This document shows positions 18,620 through 27,432 of a stretch of 64,000 nt of DNA, in pieces. The stretch covers positions 496,001-560,000 of the forward strand of contig CAWEOP010000008.1 of the NCBI GenBank assembly GCA_963810755.1, written 5' to 3'. Position numbers and translations under genes: made by a program. The notes beneath the pieces are model-generated. The model had not been told where the DNA came from. It did not search any database and saw nothing but the letters and a program-made list of their open reading frames with translations. Source of the DNA: FEN-1219 sp963810755. Its GTDB lineage: Bacteria > Pseudomonadota > Gammaproteobacteria > Steroidobacterales > Rariloculaceae. The first letter of the stretch is position 1; each line of letters starts with the position of its first letter.

Positions 18620-18776
18620 AAGCAGACCCCCAAGCGAAGCACGTTGTTGTAGTGATTATAGGCCGCGCAGGTTAGCTTGCCGCCCAGTTAGCTGTCTACC
18701 GAAGAAAACTTGTGCAAGTGCGCCCCGCGGCTTACAAAGCGAGGCGGCCCGCAGTAGCCGGCGGTAAGCTTCCGCG

Positions 18777-19716
18777 GTGGGTCAGCAACGGTGCGAGGGG
18801 TCGGCGCGCACGCGGCTTTTCGCGCGCGCTTGCGCGCGATTATGTTCCGTGTTTGCGGTCGCATGGGCGATGGACGGCGTGGCGGAAGTAACTTTCGAGC
18901 AAGTGGCCCGGCAGGCGGTGGCGTCCCGCGGCGAGCGCAGCGAGTACGCCGCCGAATCGCCGTTTCAGTTCGGCGTGCTCCGCGTGCCCGCGGGCGACGG
19001 GCCGTTTGCAGTCGCCGCGATCGTGCACGGCGGCTGTTGGCTTGCGGACTACGACTACCGGCACGTGGAGCGCATGGCCGAGGTGCTGACGGAGCGCGGC
19101 CTCGCGACGTGGGTGATCGAGTACCGGCGCATCGGGCAACGACGGCGGCGGCTGGCCCGGCACGTTCCGCGATGTCGCGGGCGGGCTCGATCACCTTCGT
19201 GTGCTCGCTCCTCAGCACCGTCTCGATCTCACGCGTGTCGTCGTCGTCGGCCATTCGGCCGGCGGGCAGCTCGCGCTCTGGCTCGCCGCCCGATCAAAGG
19301 TCGCCGCGGGCAGCGATCTCTATGTCGCGGATCCGCTGCCGGTCGCCGGTGTCGTCGCGCTCGCGGGGATCGCGGATCTGCGGACCTACGCGCTCGGCAG
19401 CGGCTCGTGCAACGCCGTGGTGCCTAGCCTCATGGGCGGGCTCGCGCGCAGCGTCGGCGAGCGTTACGACGAAGCGAGCCCGCTCGAGCTCGTGCCGCTC
19501 GGAGTTCCAGTGCGGCTCGTGCACGGCGCGGACGACGCAATCGTGCCGCTCGAACAGGGCCGGCGATTCGTGGACGCCGAACGCCGTGCGCAAGCGAAAA
19601 GCGACGTTGCTCTCGACGTGATCCCGCGTGCGGGGCATTTCGATGTCGTCGCGCCGTTCGCCGCCGCGTGGTCCACGGTCGAGAAGCGGATCATCGAGCT
19701 CGCCGCGCCGCGCTGA
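18777..19716 (+). pseudogene. Alpha/beta hydrolase (BD-FAE/kynurenine formamidase-like), one frameshift
   Basis: A hydrolase split by an extra G at about 19134-19136 (GGG for GG). N-terminal part: HGGCWLADYDYRHVERMAEVL carries the HGG oxyanion motif. After correction the junction reads IGNDGGGWPGTFRDVAGGLDH, and the rest has the nucleophile elbow GHSAGG (about residue 155 of the joined protein), acid VHGADDAIVP, and AGHFD. The fold suggests an esterase or formamidase. The start is uncertain: GTG 18777 is the first in frame, ATG 18870 is an alternative. It precedes an AtoE-type permease by about 36 bp. Confidence 0.72.
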
Positions 19717-19752
19717 GGCGCCGCGCGCCGCATCTGCTATATTCGCCGCCCG

Positions 19753-21139
19753 ATGCCGGCACAGCACAATCCCGCCGACAACTCGATGCTCGCGCGCATC
19801 GGTCTCAGGCTTTCCGAGTGGTTCGAGAAGTGGTTCCCCGACGCGTTCGTGCTGGCGCTCGCGGCCGTCGCCATCGTGTTCGTCGCTTGCCTGCTCGCCG
19901 GGCAGCTCGGTGCTGCAGACGGCGCAGCGGTTCGGCTCCGGATTCTGGGACCTCGTCGCGTTCACGATCCAGATGTCGATGATCGTGATCACGGGCTACG
20001 CGGTGGCTACGTCGCCGCCGGTTTACGGCGTGATCCGCAAGCTCGCGGCGATCCCGCAAACCGCCAGGGGGGCGGCGGCGTACGTCGGCTTGTTCTCGAT
20101 GCTCGCATCGCTGATATCGTGGAGCTTCAGCTTGATCTTCAGCGCGCTGCTCGCGCGCGAGGTCGCGCACCGCGTGAAGGGCGCCGATTACCGCGCGATC
20201 GGCGCGGCCGCGTACCTCGGCGTCGGCAGCGTCTGGGCGCTCGGGTTGTCCTCGTCCGCCGCGCTGATCATGGCCGCACCGGCGTCGCTGCCGGACGCGA
20301 TCGAGAACATCAGCGGCGTCATCCCGTTGAGTCAGACGATCGGTCTCTGGCAGAGCCTGGCCGTGGCGGCTGCGCTGATCGGCGTGTCGATGTGCGTCTC
20401 GTTCTTCTCGGCGCCGAGCGCCGGGCACGCTCGCACGATGGCAGACATGGGCGTCGCGTACTCGCCCGCGACGAACGACATCGGCAAGCGCCAGACGCCG
20501 GGCGAGTGGCTCGAGTACAGCCCACTGCTCACGATCGTCGCGTGCGTGCTCGGGTTCGGCTACCTCGGGCTCGAGATCCGCGACAAGGGCTTAGGGGTCG
20601 TGCTCGATCTCAATCACTACGTATTCCTGTTCCTGATGGTCGGCATGCTGCTGCACTGGCGGCCGAAGTCGTTCGTGCAGGCGATCGCGGCGTCCGTCAC
20701 GCCGGTCGGCGGCGTGCTGATCCAGTATCCGATGTATGCCGGCATCGTGCGGATGCTCACGGAGTCGGGGCTCGCCACTGAGATATCGGACTTCTTCGTC
20801 TCGGTCTCGACGCAGCACACGTTCCCCGTGATGGTGGGGATCTACTCGGCGTTCCTCGGGCTGTTCATTCCGTCCGCGGGCGGCAAGTGGCTCATCGAGG
20901 CGCCGTACCTGCTCGAGGCCGGCAAGTCACTCGGCGTGCACATGGGCTGGGTCGTGCAGACCTACAACGCGACCGAGGCGCTCGCGAATCTGATCCACCC
21001 GTTCTGGATGTTGCCGCTCGTCGGCATCCTTGGCCTCAAGCCGCGCGATATCGTCGGCTACTCGATGCTGCAATTCGTCGTGCACGTGCCGCTCGTGCTG
21101 CTGCTCGTCTGGCTGCTCAACTACACGCTGACGAGCTAG
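19753..21139 (+). pseudogene. Short-chain fatty acid transporter (AtoE family), one frameshift
   Basis: Multipass permease of about 461 aa, starting MPAQHNPADNS at ATG 19753. An extra G at 19900-19902 shifts the frame in the first helix region (LLAGQ becomes LLAGSSVLQTAQRFGSGFWDLV after correction). The remainder is intact and has the family segments GFWDLVAFTIQMSMIVITGYAVA, FIPSAGGKWLIEAPYLL and TYNATEALANLIHPFWMLPLVG. AtoE family members import short-chain fatty acids such as acetoacetate. The placement near the PHA and propionate loci fits. It is either decayed or a sequence error. Confidence 0.82.
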
Positions 21140-21285
21140 GCGGCAACGCCGAGGCGGCCGCGTTGCCTAGTACGAATACTCACCTTGGTTAGCGCGCGGG
21201 CATCCGGCAGACTCGACACTGGGTGGGCGCGCATTCAGCCGTTCGCACGAGCTCGAACGCGCTCACGATGGTGCAGGGGGTGATC

Positions 21286-22129
21286 GTGAAAAGTAACTAC
21301 GGAAATCGCGTGTCGCGAGCGATCGCAGCGCTCGCCGTTCCGTTGCTCATCGCGCTCGCGGTGGCTCCGTATCCGTCGTCCGCGGCTACGGTGCTCATCA
21401 CCGGAGCGAACTCGGGCCTCGGTCTCGAGTTCGCGAAGCAATACGCGGCCAAGGGGTGGACCGTGATCGCGACGCACCGCCGTTCGGGCGTGCCCGAGTC
21501 GCTCGCCGCAATCACCGCCAAGTTCGACAAGGTGCGCGTCGAGCACCTCGACGTGACGAACGCCGACGACGTAAGCGCGCTCGCGGCGAAGCTGAAAGGA
21601 CGTGCCGATCGACTTGTTGATCAACAACGCCGGGGTCTACAACGACCGGAGTGCCTGTCGCGACGACGATTGCATCGGCGATTGGGGCACGCAGAACTTC
21701 GGCGAACTGCACTACGAATTGCTCGACACGATCATGGCGGTGAACGTCAAGGGGCCGCTGATGGTCTCGGAGGCGCTGCTCGGCAACGTCAAGGCGAGCG
21801 CGCAGAAGAAGATCATTGCGATCAGCTCGACGAACGGGTCTCTGACGGAACAGCTCGCGGGCTCGGGCGCGATTTTCTATCGCGCGAGCAAGGCCGCGCT
21901 GAATCGTGCGATGCAGCTCGTCGCGACGAAGGAGAAGCCCGAAGGCGTTACGGTCGTGATGCTGCATCCGGGCGCAGTCGTGACGGAGCGGCAGGCGTAT
22001 CTCGAGGGCTTCAAGGGCATGATCGAGATGCCGTTCAGCGTGCAGCACATGATCGAGACGATCGACAAGGTCACGATCGAGGACTCGGGCCGCTTTCTGA
22101 ACTACGACGGCACGACGGCGCCGTGGTGA
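21286..22129 (+). pseudogene. Short-chain dehydrogenase/reductase, one frameshift
   Basis: An SDR with nucleotide motif TGANSGLG (TGxxxGxG) after an unusual hydrophobic leader (AIAALAVPLLIALAVAPYPSSA). GTG 21286 is preferred because an AGGGGG lies upstream; ATG 21268 is in frame. At about 21600 an extra base separates KLKG from VPIDLLINNAGVYND. Downstream are NNAG, the Ser at AISSTNGS, the active-site YRASKAALN (Tyr-x-x-x-Lys) and HPGAVVTE. Reaction is NAD(P)-dependent reduction; substrate unknown. A leader on an SDR is odd; it could be a membrane anchor. Followed by a lipoprotein gene 26 bp later. Confidence 0.8.
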
Positions 22130-22155
22130 GCACGGTGTCCGCGGAGGATTCACGA

Positions 22156-22635
22156 ATGAGAACGACCTTCGTCATCGCCGCTGCCGTTGGCGCGCTAATC
22201 GCGGGCTGCGGACCCACGTCGCAACGTCCTACGGTCGAGGAGGACATCCGGGCGATCACGGCGTTCAACGAGCGTTACTTGGGCTCGATCAACGACGAGG
22301 ACATCGCGACGCTATCGAGCCTCACGACCGAGCACCACGTGATGATCGCGCCGGGCCGCCCGCCGATCGTCGGCAAGGCGGCGAATGACGCGATGAACGG
22401 CCGCGCGTTCGAGCAGTTCACGTTCGACGAGACGTGGACGCCGACCGAGACCGTCGTCTCGGTTGACCTCGCGTTTCAGAGCGGCAGCTACACGACGACC
22501 GCGACGCCGCGTGACGGCGGCGAAGCGCGCTCCGTCAAAGGAACGTTCCTGCGCATCTACCAGCGCCAGCCGAACGGCGAGTGGCGGATGACGCGCGACA
22601 CGTTCAATACCGAGACCGCAGCGCCGACGAATTGA
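22156..22635 (+). CDS. SnoaL/DUF4440-like lipoprotein
   Basis: A 159-aa protein from ATG 22156, preceded by GGAGG. The leader ends LIAGC, a lipobox with cysteine near residue 18. The mature part has a helix-turn-strand pattern typical of SnoaL/DUF4440 folds (RAITAFNERYLGSINDEDIATL, then GTFLRIYQRQPNGEWRMTRDTFN). These folds act as small ligand binders or isomerases; here the function is unknown. It converges on hipA. Confidence 0.78.
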   Translation: MRTTFVIAAAVGALIAGCGPTSQRPTVEEDIRAITAFNERYLGSINDEDIATLSSLTTEHHVMIAPGRPPIVGKAANDAMNGRAFEQFTFDETWTPTETVVSVDLAFQSGSYTTTATPRDGGEARSVKGTFLRIYQRQPNGEWRMTRDTFNTETAAPTN

Positions 22636-22691
22636 CGCCACGGCGAGATCTCCTCGGCGGCCCGCCGTTTCGACAGCTGATCTCACTGCCG

Positions 22692-24014
22692 CTAGGCTGC
22701 AGTCGCGCGCTTCGCAAGCGTCAGCCGCAGATTCGTCTGGACGTGATCGTGCCACTGGGGCGACACTCCGGCGCGCGCAGCATAGCTTCCCCAGTTCTTC
22801 ACGACCGCGGTGACTTCGTCGACGATCGTTTCTGCCTTGCCGCGCTTCAAGCCCGCCACCTTCGCAGCCGCGCGGATGTCCTCTAGGGTGAACGCGTCTT
22901 GCTTGCCGTTCACGGTCATCTGATGGCGTGCGGTCCACACGCCCGTCGGGTTGAAGTTGAACGTCACGTCGAACGCCGGCGCGAGCGACCACGCGCCGGC
23001 TTTGTCCATGAGGAACGCGATGTTCTTCACGTGATCGTCTTGGTTACGCGCGACCAGATTGAAAACCATCCGTCGGAATTGCTGCTCGACGGCGGTCAGC
23101 GGCAACCCGAGCCGCCGGATCACATCGAAGGCTTGTTCGTACGAGTGGGCGCCCGATGCGTTGTAATCGAGGTGCGCGAGCGCCGCTAAGGACTGCATGT
23201 GCAGCTTGCCGCCATCCTCCGTTCGATCGAAGCGGCGCGTCATGAAATGGCGCCGGCCGCCTTCCTCGAGCAAGCGGCATTCGGTCATCGTGAGCCCTGC
23301 GTCCTTCGCCATCAGCGAGTACGCATATTCGATCGCCGTGTAGCCTTGCGGGTCGTCGAGCTCCTTGTCCTTGTTGCCGCGCACGCCGTCGAACTTGAGG
23401 AGCCAATACCCGAAACCGCGTGGAGCCTTGACCTGACCGGAGCGCACCTCGTGGGTGTCCGGATTCCACGCGATGATCGCCTTCGCGCGGGCGCCGCCCG
23501 CGGAGGTTCCGACATGCAGTATTTGCTGAAGCGCTGCGCTCTTGCGCGCGTCGGCAAACGACGCGCTGAGCGTGGTGCGGCTCATGAGAGCCTGCGAGGC
23601 CAGCTCTACGAGCGCGTCGACGCGAAGCTTCGTCGAGCGGCGTGAGTGCGAGCCGAGGGCTGGTGCAAATTCGAGCGCGCCCATGCCGCGTGCGCCTACG
23701 TAGCAGAGCCGCTCGACGGCGTTGAAGCTGTCGGGCGTGCGGCCCTCCACCGCGAGCCACGCGTCGATCAGTGCTTGACCGAAGCGGTCGGGTAACGAGT
23801 CCGCGAGCAAGCCGGGCAGACCATGGAACGATTCGCGCGGCAGTCCCGGAAACGAATGGATGCGCGCCGAGAGGGGCAGGGTGAGCGGCGAGACCTCGAT
23901 GCCGCTGCTCGCAAAGGCGCGGTCGTACTCGAACGCTGCGATGTGCTCGCCGTCTTCGAGGGACACGGCCCCGATCGTGCGGCCCCACATCCGGACCTCG
24001 GCGAGCGTAGTCAC
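22692..24014 (-). CDS. hipA: HipA-type serine/threonine kinase toxin
   Basis: A 440-aa protein with the HipA layout: N-terminal lobe with HSFPGLPRESFHGLPGLLADSLPDRFG, nucleotide-binding TSAGGARAKAIIAW, LLKFDGV, and the catalytic segment NLVARNQDDHVKNIAFL followed by SLAPAFDVTFN, the DFG-like metal-binding site. In the characterised family the kinase phosphorylates glutamyl-tRNA synthetase and causes growth arrest; the target here is inferred. It starts 3 bp after the hipB stop, so both are on one transcript. Confidence 0.92.
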   Translation of the reverse strand: MTTLAEVRMWGRTIGAVSLEDGEHIAAFEYDRAFASSGIEVSPLTLPLSARIHSFPGLPRESFHGLPGLLADSLPDRFGQALIDAWLAVEGRTPDSFNAVERLCYVGARGMGALEFAPALGSHSRRSTKLRVDALVELASQALMSRTTLSASFADARKSAALQQILHVGTSAGGARAKAIIAWNPDTHEVRSGQVKAPRGFGYWLLKFDGVRGNKDKELDDPQGYTAIEYAYSLMAKDAGLTMTECRLLEEGGRRHFMTRRFDRTEDGGKLHMQSLAALAHLDYNASGAHSYEQAFDVIRRLGLPLTAVEQQFRRMVFNLVARNQDDHVKNIAFLMDKAGAWSLAPAFDVTFNFNPTGVWTARHQMTVNGKQDAFTLEDIRAAAKVAGLKRGKAETIVDEVTAVVKNWGSYAARAGVSPQWHDHVQTNLRLTLAKRATAA

Positions 24015-24017
24015 GCG

Positions 24018-24368
24018 TTACTCGCGCCAAGTCCAAGGCTTGTTGGCCGCCGCAGACGGTTTTGAGCGTGGGCGGGCGGCGCGCCGGCGCTGCTTGCCTC
24101 GTTGCTCGAGTAACGCGATGGGGCTTCGCGGCGGCTCGCGAATCAGGCTATCGAGACCATCGCTGAGCTCGAGTGCGCGCAAGACGCGGATCAGCGTCAC
24201 GAGCTCCGCGCCGCGCCCGGCTTCGATGCGCTCCAGCGTGCGCTTCGCGATGCCCGCTTGCTCGGCGAGTGCGGCTTGGGTGTGCCCAGCCTCGATCCGC
24301 TGGCGTGCAAGCCGCACTCCGATTTCGCGGAGGATGGCTGTGTCGGTGAGCTGCGCGTCGATCTTCAT
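24018..24368 (-). CDS. hipB: HipB-type antitoxin / transcriptional repressor
   Basis: A 116-aa Xre-type protein. The helix-turn-helix is LARQRIEAGHTQAALAEQAG, followed by KRTLERIEAGRG. It starts at 24368 (MKIDAQL) with AAGGA upstream. A Lys/Arg-rich tail follows the HTH. It should bind HipA and repress the operon by binding the repeats just upstream. Annotation is by analogy with HipB; the tail is longer than in E. coli HipB. Confidence 0.88.
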   Translation of the reverse strand: MKIDAQLTDTAILREIGVRLARQRIEAGHTQAALAEQAGIAKRTLERIEAGRGAELVTLIRVLRALELSDGLDSLIREPPRSPIALLEQRGKQRRRAARPRSKPSAAANKPWTWRE

Positions 24369-24399
24369 AAGTCGTCCTTTACGGCGAAATAGGAGACCA

Positions 24400-24514
24400 A
24401 TATCGTATAAATCGTAATATAGTGCGAATTATACACCGAGCGTTCGTGGATAGACTCGTCATATTAGACGAGATAAGACGAAATCAAGGCGTAAGTCGTC
24501 GAATATTACGATAT
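24400..24514. promoter_or_regulatory. hipBA promoter region with inverted repeats
   Basis: The region is much AT-richer than its surroundings. It contains ATATCGTA and TCGTAATAT in one block (24400-24420) and the reverse complement ATATTACGATAT at 24503-24514. Between them is CTCGTC-atatta-GACGAG (24455-24472), a perfect 6-bp inverted repeat. These are likely HipB operators and the hipBA promoter, reading on the minus strand; assignment is inference. Confidence 0.55.
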
Positions 24515-24595
24515 AGAGTCGGGCGCAGGCCCGCAGCGACCGCTGCGTCGATGAAGTCGACCGAAGGCGGTTCCGGCGGCGCTTGCGAGAGAGAG

Positions 24596-25384
24596 CTAGG
24601 CGACGAAGCGCTGAATCCTCTGCGCCGCGTTCTCCGCGTCGTCCCAGAGGAACAAGTGCCCAGCGTCCTCGACGATTTCGAGGCGTGCATTCGGGATGCG
24701 CTTCGCGAGCATCCGCGCGTTCGCGACCGGGATCAGCGGATCGTCGTCGCCGCAGATTACGAGCGTCTCGTGCGGAATGTGTTCGAGAAATGGCCAGCTC
24801 GACCAGGTCATACCGCCCACGAGCTGCATCGCGTAGCCGTAAGCCGACGGAGGCAGCCGGTAGCGCGCTTCCGCGTTGCGGTGGCGCAGCGCGGCGTCGC
24901 GCCGCGTGCGGCCGCCATACACGTCCGGCGCAACTCGCTCGAAAAAGCTGCGCGAATAGAAACGGAACGGAGTCGCGAGCGCAGCCATCGCGGCGAGCGA
25001 GCCCCAGATCGAGCCGACGCCGCACGTCGTGGCTGCGAGCACGAGCCGGCGCACCCGCGCGGGATAGTCGTAGGCGAGTTGTTGCGCGACGGCGCCCCCG
25101 TACGACAAACCGATGACGTCGGTGCAAGCCACGTCGCGCGAATCGAGCACGGCGACCGCGAGCGCGGCGAGCGAGACGACCGAAACCGGGTACAGCGGCG
25201 TGGTCGATCGCCCCGTGCCGGGCGCGTCGAACGTGATCAGCCGCCGGTTCGGGAATTGCTCCATGAACGGTGCCCACATGTCGGCGTTGTTGCCGAGCCC
25301 GGGCACAAAGAACAGCGGCTCGCCTTCGCCGCTTTCGCTGACGCAGATGCGCTCGCCGCGCCACGCGATGTAGTCATGATTCAT
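24596..25384 (-). CDS. phaZ: PhaZ-like alpha/beta hydrolase (PHA depolymerase type)
   Basis: A 262-aa protein. The segment IGLSYGGAVAQQLAYDYPARVRRLVLAATT strongly resembles intracellular medium-chain PHA depolymerase PhaZ, with nucleophile Ser94. The acid is in ICGDDDPLIPV and the histidine in DAGHLFLWDD. PhaZ releases hydroxyacids from stored PHA granules. Its start overlaps the phaC stop by 11 bp (25374-25384), supporting coupled translation. An alternative is a generic esterase, but context favours PHA turnover. Confidence 0.82.
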   Translation of the reverse strand: MNHDYIAWRGERICVSESGEGEPLFFVPGLGNNADMWAPFMEQFPNRRLITFDAPGTGRSTTPLYPVSVVSLAALAVAVLDSRDVACTDVIGLSYGGAVAQQLAYDYPARVRRLVLAATTCGVGSIWGSLAAMAALATPFRFYSRSFFERVAPDVYGGRTRRDAALRHRNAEARYRLPPSAYGYAMQLVGGMTWSSWPFLEHIPHETLVICGDDDPLIPVANARMLAKRIPNARLEIVEDAGHLFLWDDAENAAQRIQRFVA

Positions 25385-26462
25385 CGTCCGACCCCTTCAA
25401 GAAATCGACAGTGCGTTTCCAGAGCGCCGCTGCCGCGCGGCCGGCGACGATGCCGACGTGCCCGCCTGCCAATCGAACCACCTCTGCGTGCGGCACGATC
25501 TGCTTGATCGCGTCGACGCCCGCCGGCGGCGAGATCGTGTCCTTCTCGGCTGACACGGCCATCACGGGCATCGATACGGCCGAGAAGTCTAGCGCACGGT
25601 TGCCGAGTGTCGCTGTGCCTTTCATCAAGGTATTTCGGCCCGGCCCGAACTTTCGATACAGTTCGGCGAGCAGGCGCCCCGGTGCGGGCACGACGTCGTC
25701 GACCCAGGTGGACATCGTGCGCACGTCGCGCAGGCGCTCCGGTTCGTCGTCGAGCCGTTCCCAGAGATCGTTGACGCGGCCCGTTAGGCTGTTCGAGCCC
25801 GGTGCAAGCATCTCGAACCAGCTCTTCACCTCGACGGCGGGGACGAGCCGCGGTTCGTCGTACGACTCGCCGGCCAAGCCCATCTTGTGCGCCACCCACG
25901 CGATGCCGCCCTCGACGTCACCGTCGACGGTGGTCGTGAGCAGAATCAGCCGCCGGACGGTGTCCGGATACAGCGCCGAGTAGAGCAGCGACAACGTACC
26001 GCCGAGGCAGTAGCCGACGATGTTCACCCTCGGCTCGCCGGTCAGAGTCGACACAGTGCGCACGCAGCGCCGGATCAATCCGTCGACGTAGTACTCGAGA
26101 TCCGCGAAGCGATCCTCGCGTGTCGGAGTGCCGAAGTCCGCGATGTAGACGTCGAAGCCGGCGGCCGCGACGTGGCCCGCAAACGAACGGCCCGGCAACA
26201 GATCGATGATGAAGTAGCGGCTCACGGGCGCCGGCACGAACAGAACGGGCGGGCCCGTGCGCGGCTCGCCGTTCTCATCGAGCAATCGCAGCAGCCGCAG
26301 CTTGTTCTCGCGATACACGACGATCGCCGGCGTCGCGCCCTTACCGTAATGGCCGGGCGAGGTCAGTATCGTGTGCAGGCGCTCGAGCTTCGCGCGCCCG
26401 CGGCGCGACAGCGCGAGCAGGGCTTCGAGCTCACGCTCGCGCTCCGGGGGAGCGTCGCTCAC
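25374..26462 (-). CDS. phaC: Class III-type PHA synthase subunit PhaC
   Basis: A 362-aa protein starting at GTG 26462, which overlaps the upstream stop (GTGA). Length matches class III PhaC. Catalytic residues visible: Cys152 in GYCLGG, Asp308 in SAEKDTISPP and His335 in AGGHVGIVAG, in the class III spacing. It polymerises hydroxyacyl-CoA to PHA on granules. The start was chosen by the overlap; the longer upstream extension is only Arg-rich shadow. Partner is the short protein next door. Confidence 0.92.
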   Translation of the reverse strand: MSDAPPERERELEALLALSRRGRAKLERLHTILTSPGHYGKGATPAIVVYRENKLRLLRLLDENGEPRTGPPVLFVPAPVSRYFIIDLLPGRSFAGHVAAAGFDVYIADFGTPTREDRFADLEYYVDGLIRRCVRTVSTLTGEPRVNIVGYCLGGTLSLLYSALYPDTVRRLILLTTTVDGDVEGGIAWVAHKMGLAGESYDEPRLVPAVEVKSWFEMLAPGSNSLTGRVNDLWERLDDEPERLRDVRTMSTWVDDVVPAPGRLLAELYRKFGPGRNTLMKGTATLGNRALDFSAVSMPVMAVSAEKDTISPPAGVDAIKQIVPHAEVVRLAGGHVGIVAGRAAAALWKRTVDFLKGSDDES

Positions 26463-26821
26463 TTGTCGCCTTTGCGCTTCCCCGACTTGTCTTTGCGTTT
26501 CTTCTTGGCGCCCCCTCGCAACTCTTCGACCGACATCTGCAAATCCTGGATCTGTCCCTCGATCTTGTGGAGCGCGAATAGCACTTGGTCGAGGCGGTCG
26601 TCGGCCGGCGTCTGTGGAGCGGCGTCGCCGGGCGCGGCCGCAGCGGGATAGGCCTTGCCGGCGAGCAGCGATCCGCGCATCGCGTTGCCGAGGTGAACGA
26701 GGAAGTCGTCGTTCTTCGCCATGGAGTCGAGATACGTGAGGATGGTGCGCTGCCACTGCTGCTGCTCGGTGAGCCAGCTCTCGACGACCGTGGGCTCTGG
26801 GGCGGGTTTTTCTTCGGCCAC
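26459..26821 (-). CDS. Short PhaE-like PHA synthase partner
   Basis: A 120-aa protein with N-terminal helical region (VVESWLTEQQQWQRTILTYLDSMAKNDDFLVHLGNAMRGSLLAGKAY), a Pro/Ala linker, an amphipathic helix DRLDQVLFALHKIEGQIQDLQMSVEEL and a Lys-rich tail. PhaE of class III synthases is about 350 aa, so this would be a minimal version. Position (4-bp overlap with phaC) suggests it is the PhaC partner; sequence similarity cannot be tested here. A phasin is the alternative. Confidence 0.68.
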   Translation of the reverse strand: MAEEKPAPEPTVVESWLTEQQQWQRTILTYLDSMAKNDDFLVHLGNAMRGSLLAGKAYPAAAAPGDAAPQTPADDRLDQVLFALHKIEGQIQDLQMSVEELRGGAKKKRKDKSGKRKGDK

Positions 26822-26972
26822 GGCCTCAAGCTTCCTTATCGTTCGCGTGCGAGCGTATGCGGCGGCACGCTCCGGTGCGAAGTATGGTACTCAGTCGGCG
26901 CGGCGCGGGACAGGTACGGCGGCCGCGGTTGGGGGGAGAAAGCCGCGGCCGCCGTTTCGAACGAGCTTGAGA

Positions 26973-27236
26973 CTATTTGGTCGCGGGCGTCGCCGTCGCG
27001 AGCAGCTTCTCGATGAAGGTCTTCTGCTGCTTCAGGAGCTTCTGCGCGAACGCGAAGTTCGCTTCCGCGACGTCTGCCGCAGTCGGAACCGGGAACTCGA
27101 ACGCGGGCGTACCGCTCGCAGTCTTGATGCGCTCGGCGCCGGTCGTCACGGCCTTCAAGAAGTTGTCCTGGAACTCGCTGAGGGAGGTCAGGTACTTGTC
27201 GCCGGCTTCGGCGGCTGATTTCACATAACTAGCCAT
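26973..27236 (-). CDS. Phasin-like small protein
   Basis: An 87-aa protein starting MASYVKSAAEAGDK at 27236. Helical, amphipathic and coiled-coil-like (YLTSLSEFQDNFLKAVTTGAERI... FAQKLLKQQKTFIEKLLA). Phasins coat PHA granules. It shares the EVAEA(N/S)(F/Y)AFA-KLL pattern with the protein at 30203-30481, so the two are paralogues. The longer upstream reading frame is not needed. Confidence 0.72.
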   Translation of the reverse strand: MASYVKSAAEAGDKYLTSLSEFQDNFLKAVTTGAERIKTASGTPAFEFPVPTAADVAEANFAFAQKLLKQQKTFIEKLLATATPATK

Positions 27237-27432
27237 GGTTGGGGATCCTTTGGGGTTGGGGTGGTGCTTCAGAACGTGTGCGTAGTATGCAACGCAGTCG
27301 CGCCGCATGTCAAGCGCTTGCGTAGTGAGCAACGCAGTCGGCAGCGGCGTATCCGATTCGAGGGCTGTCGAGGCGCCCGTTTTCACGCCGCTAGGTTGGT
27401 CTGCCGCCGGGCACGCCGCCCGGCCGCCCGGG

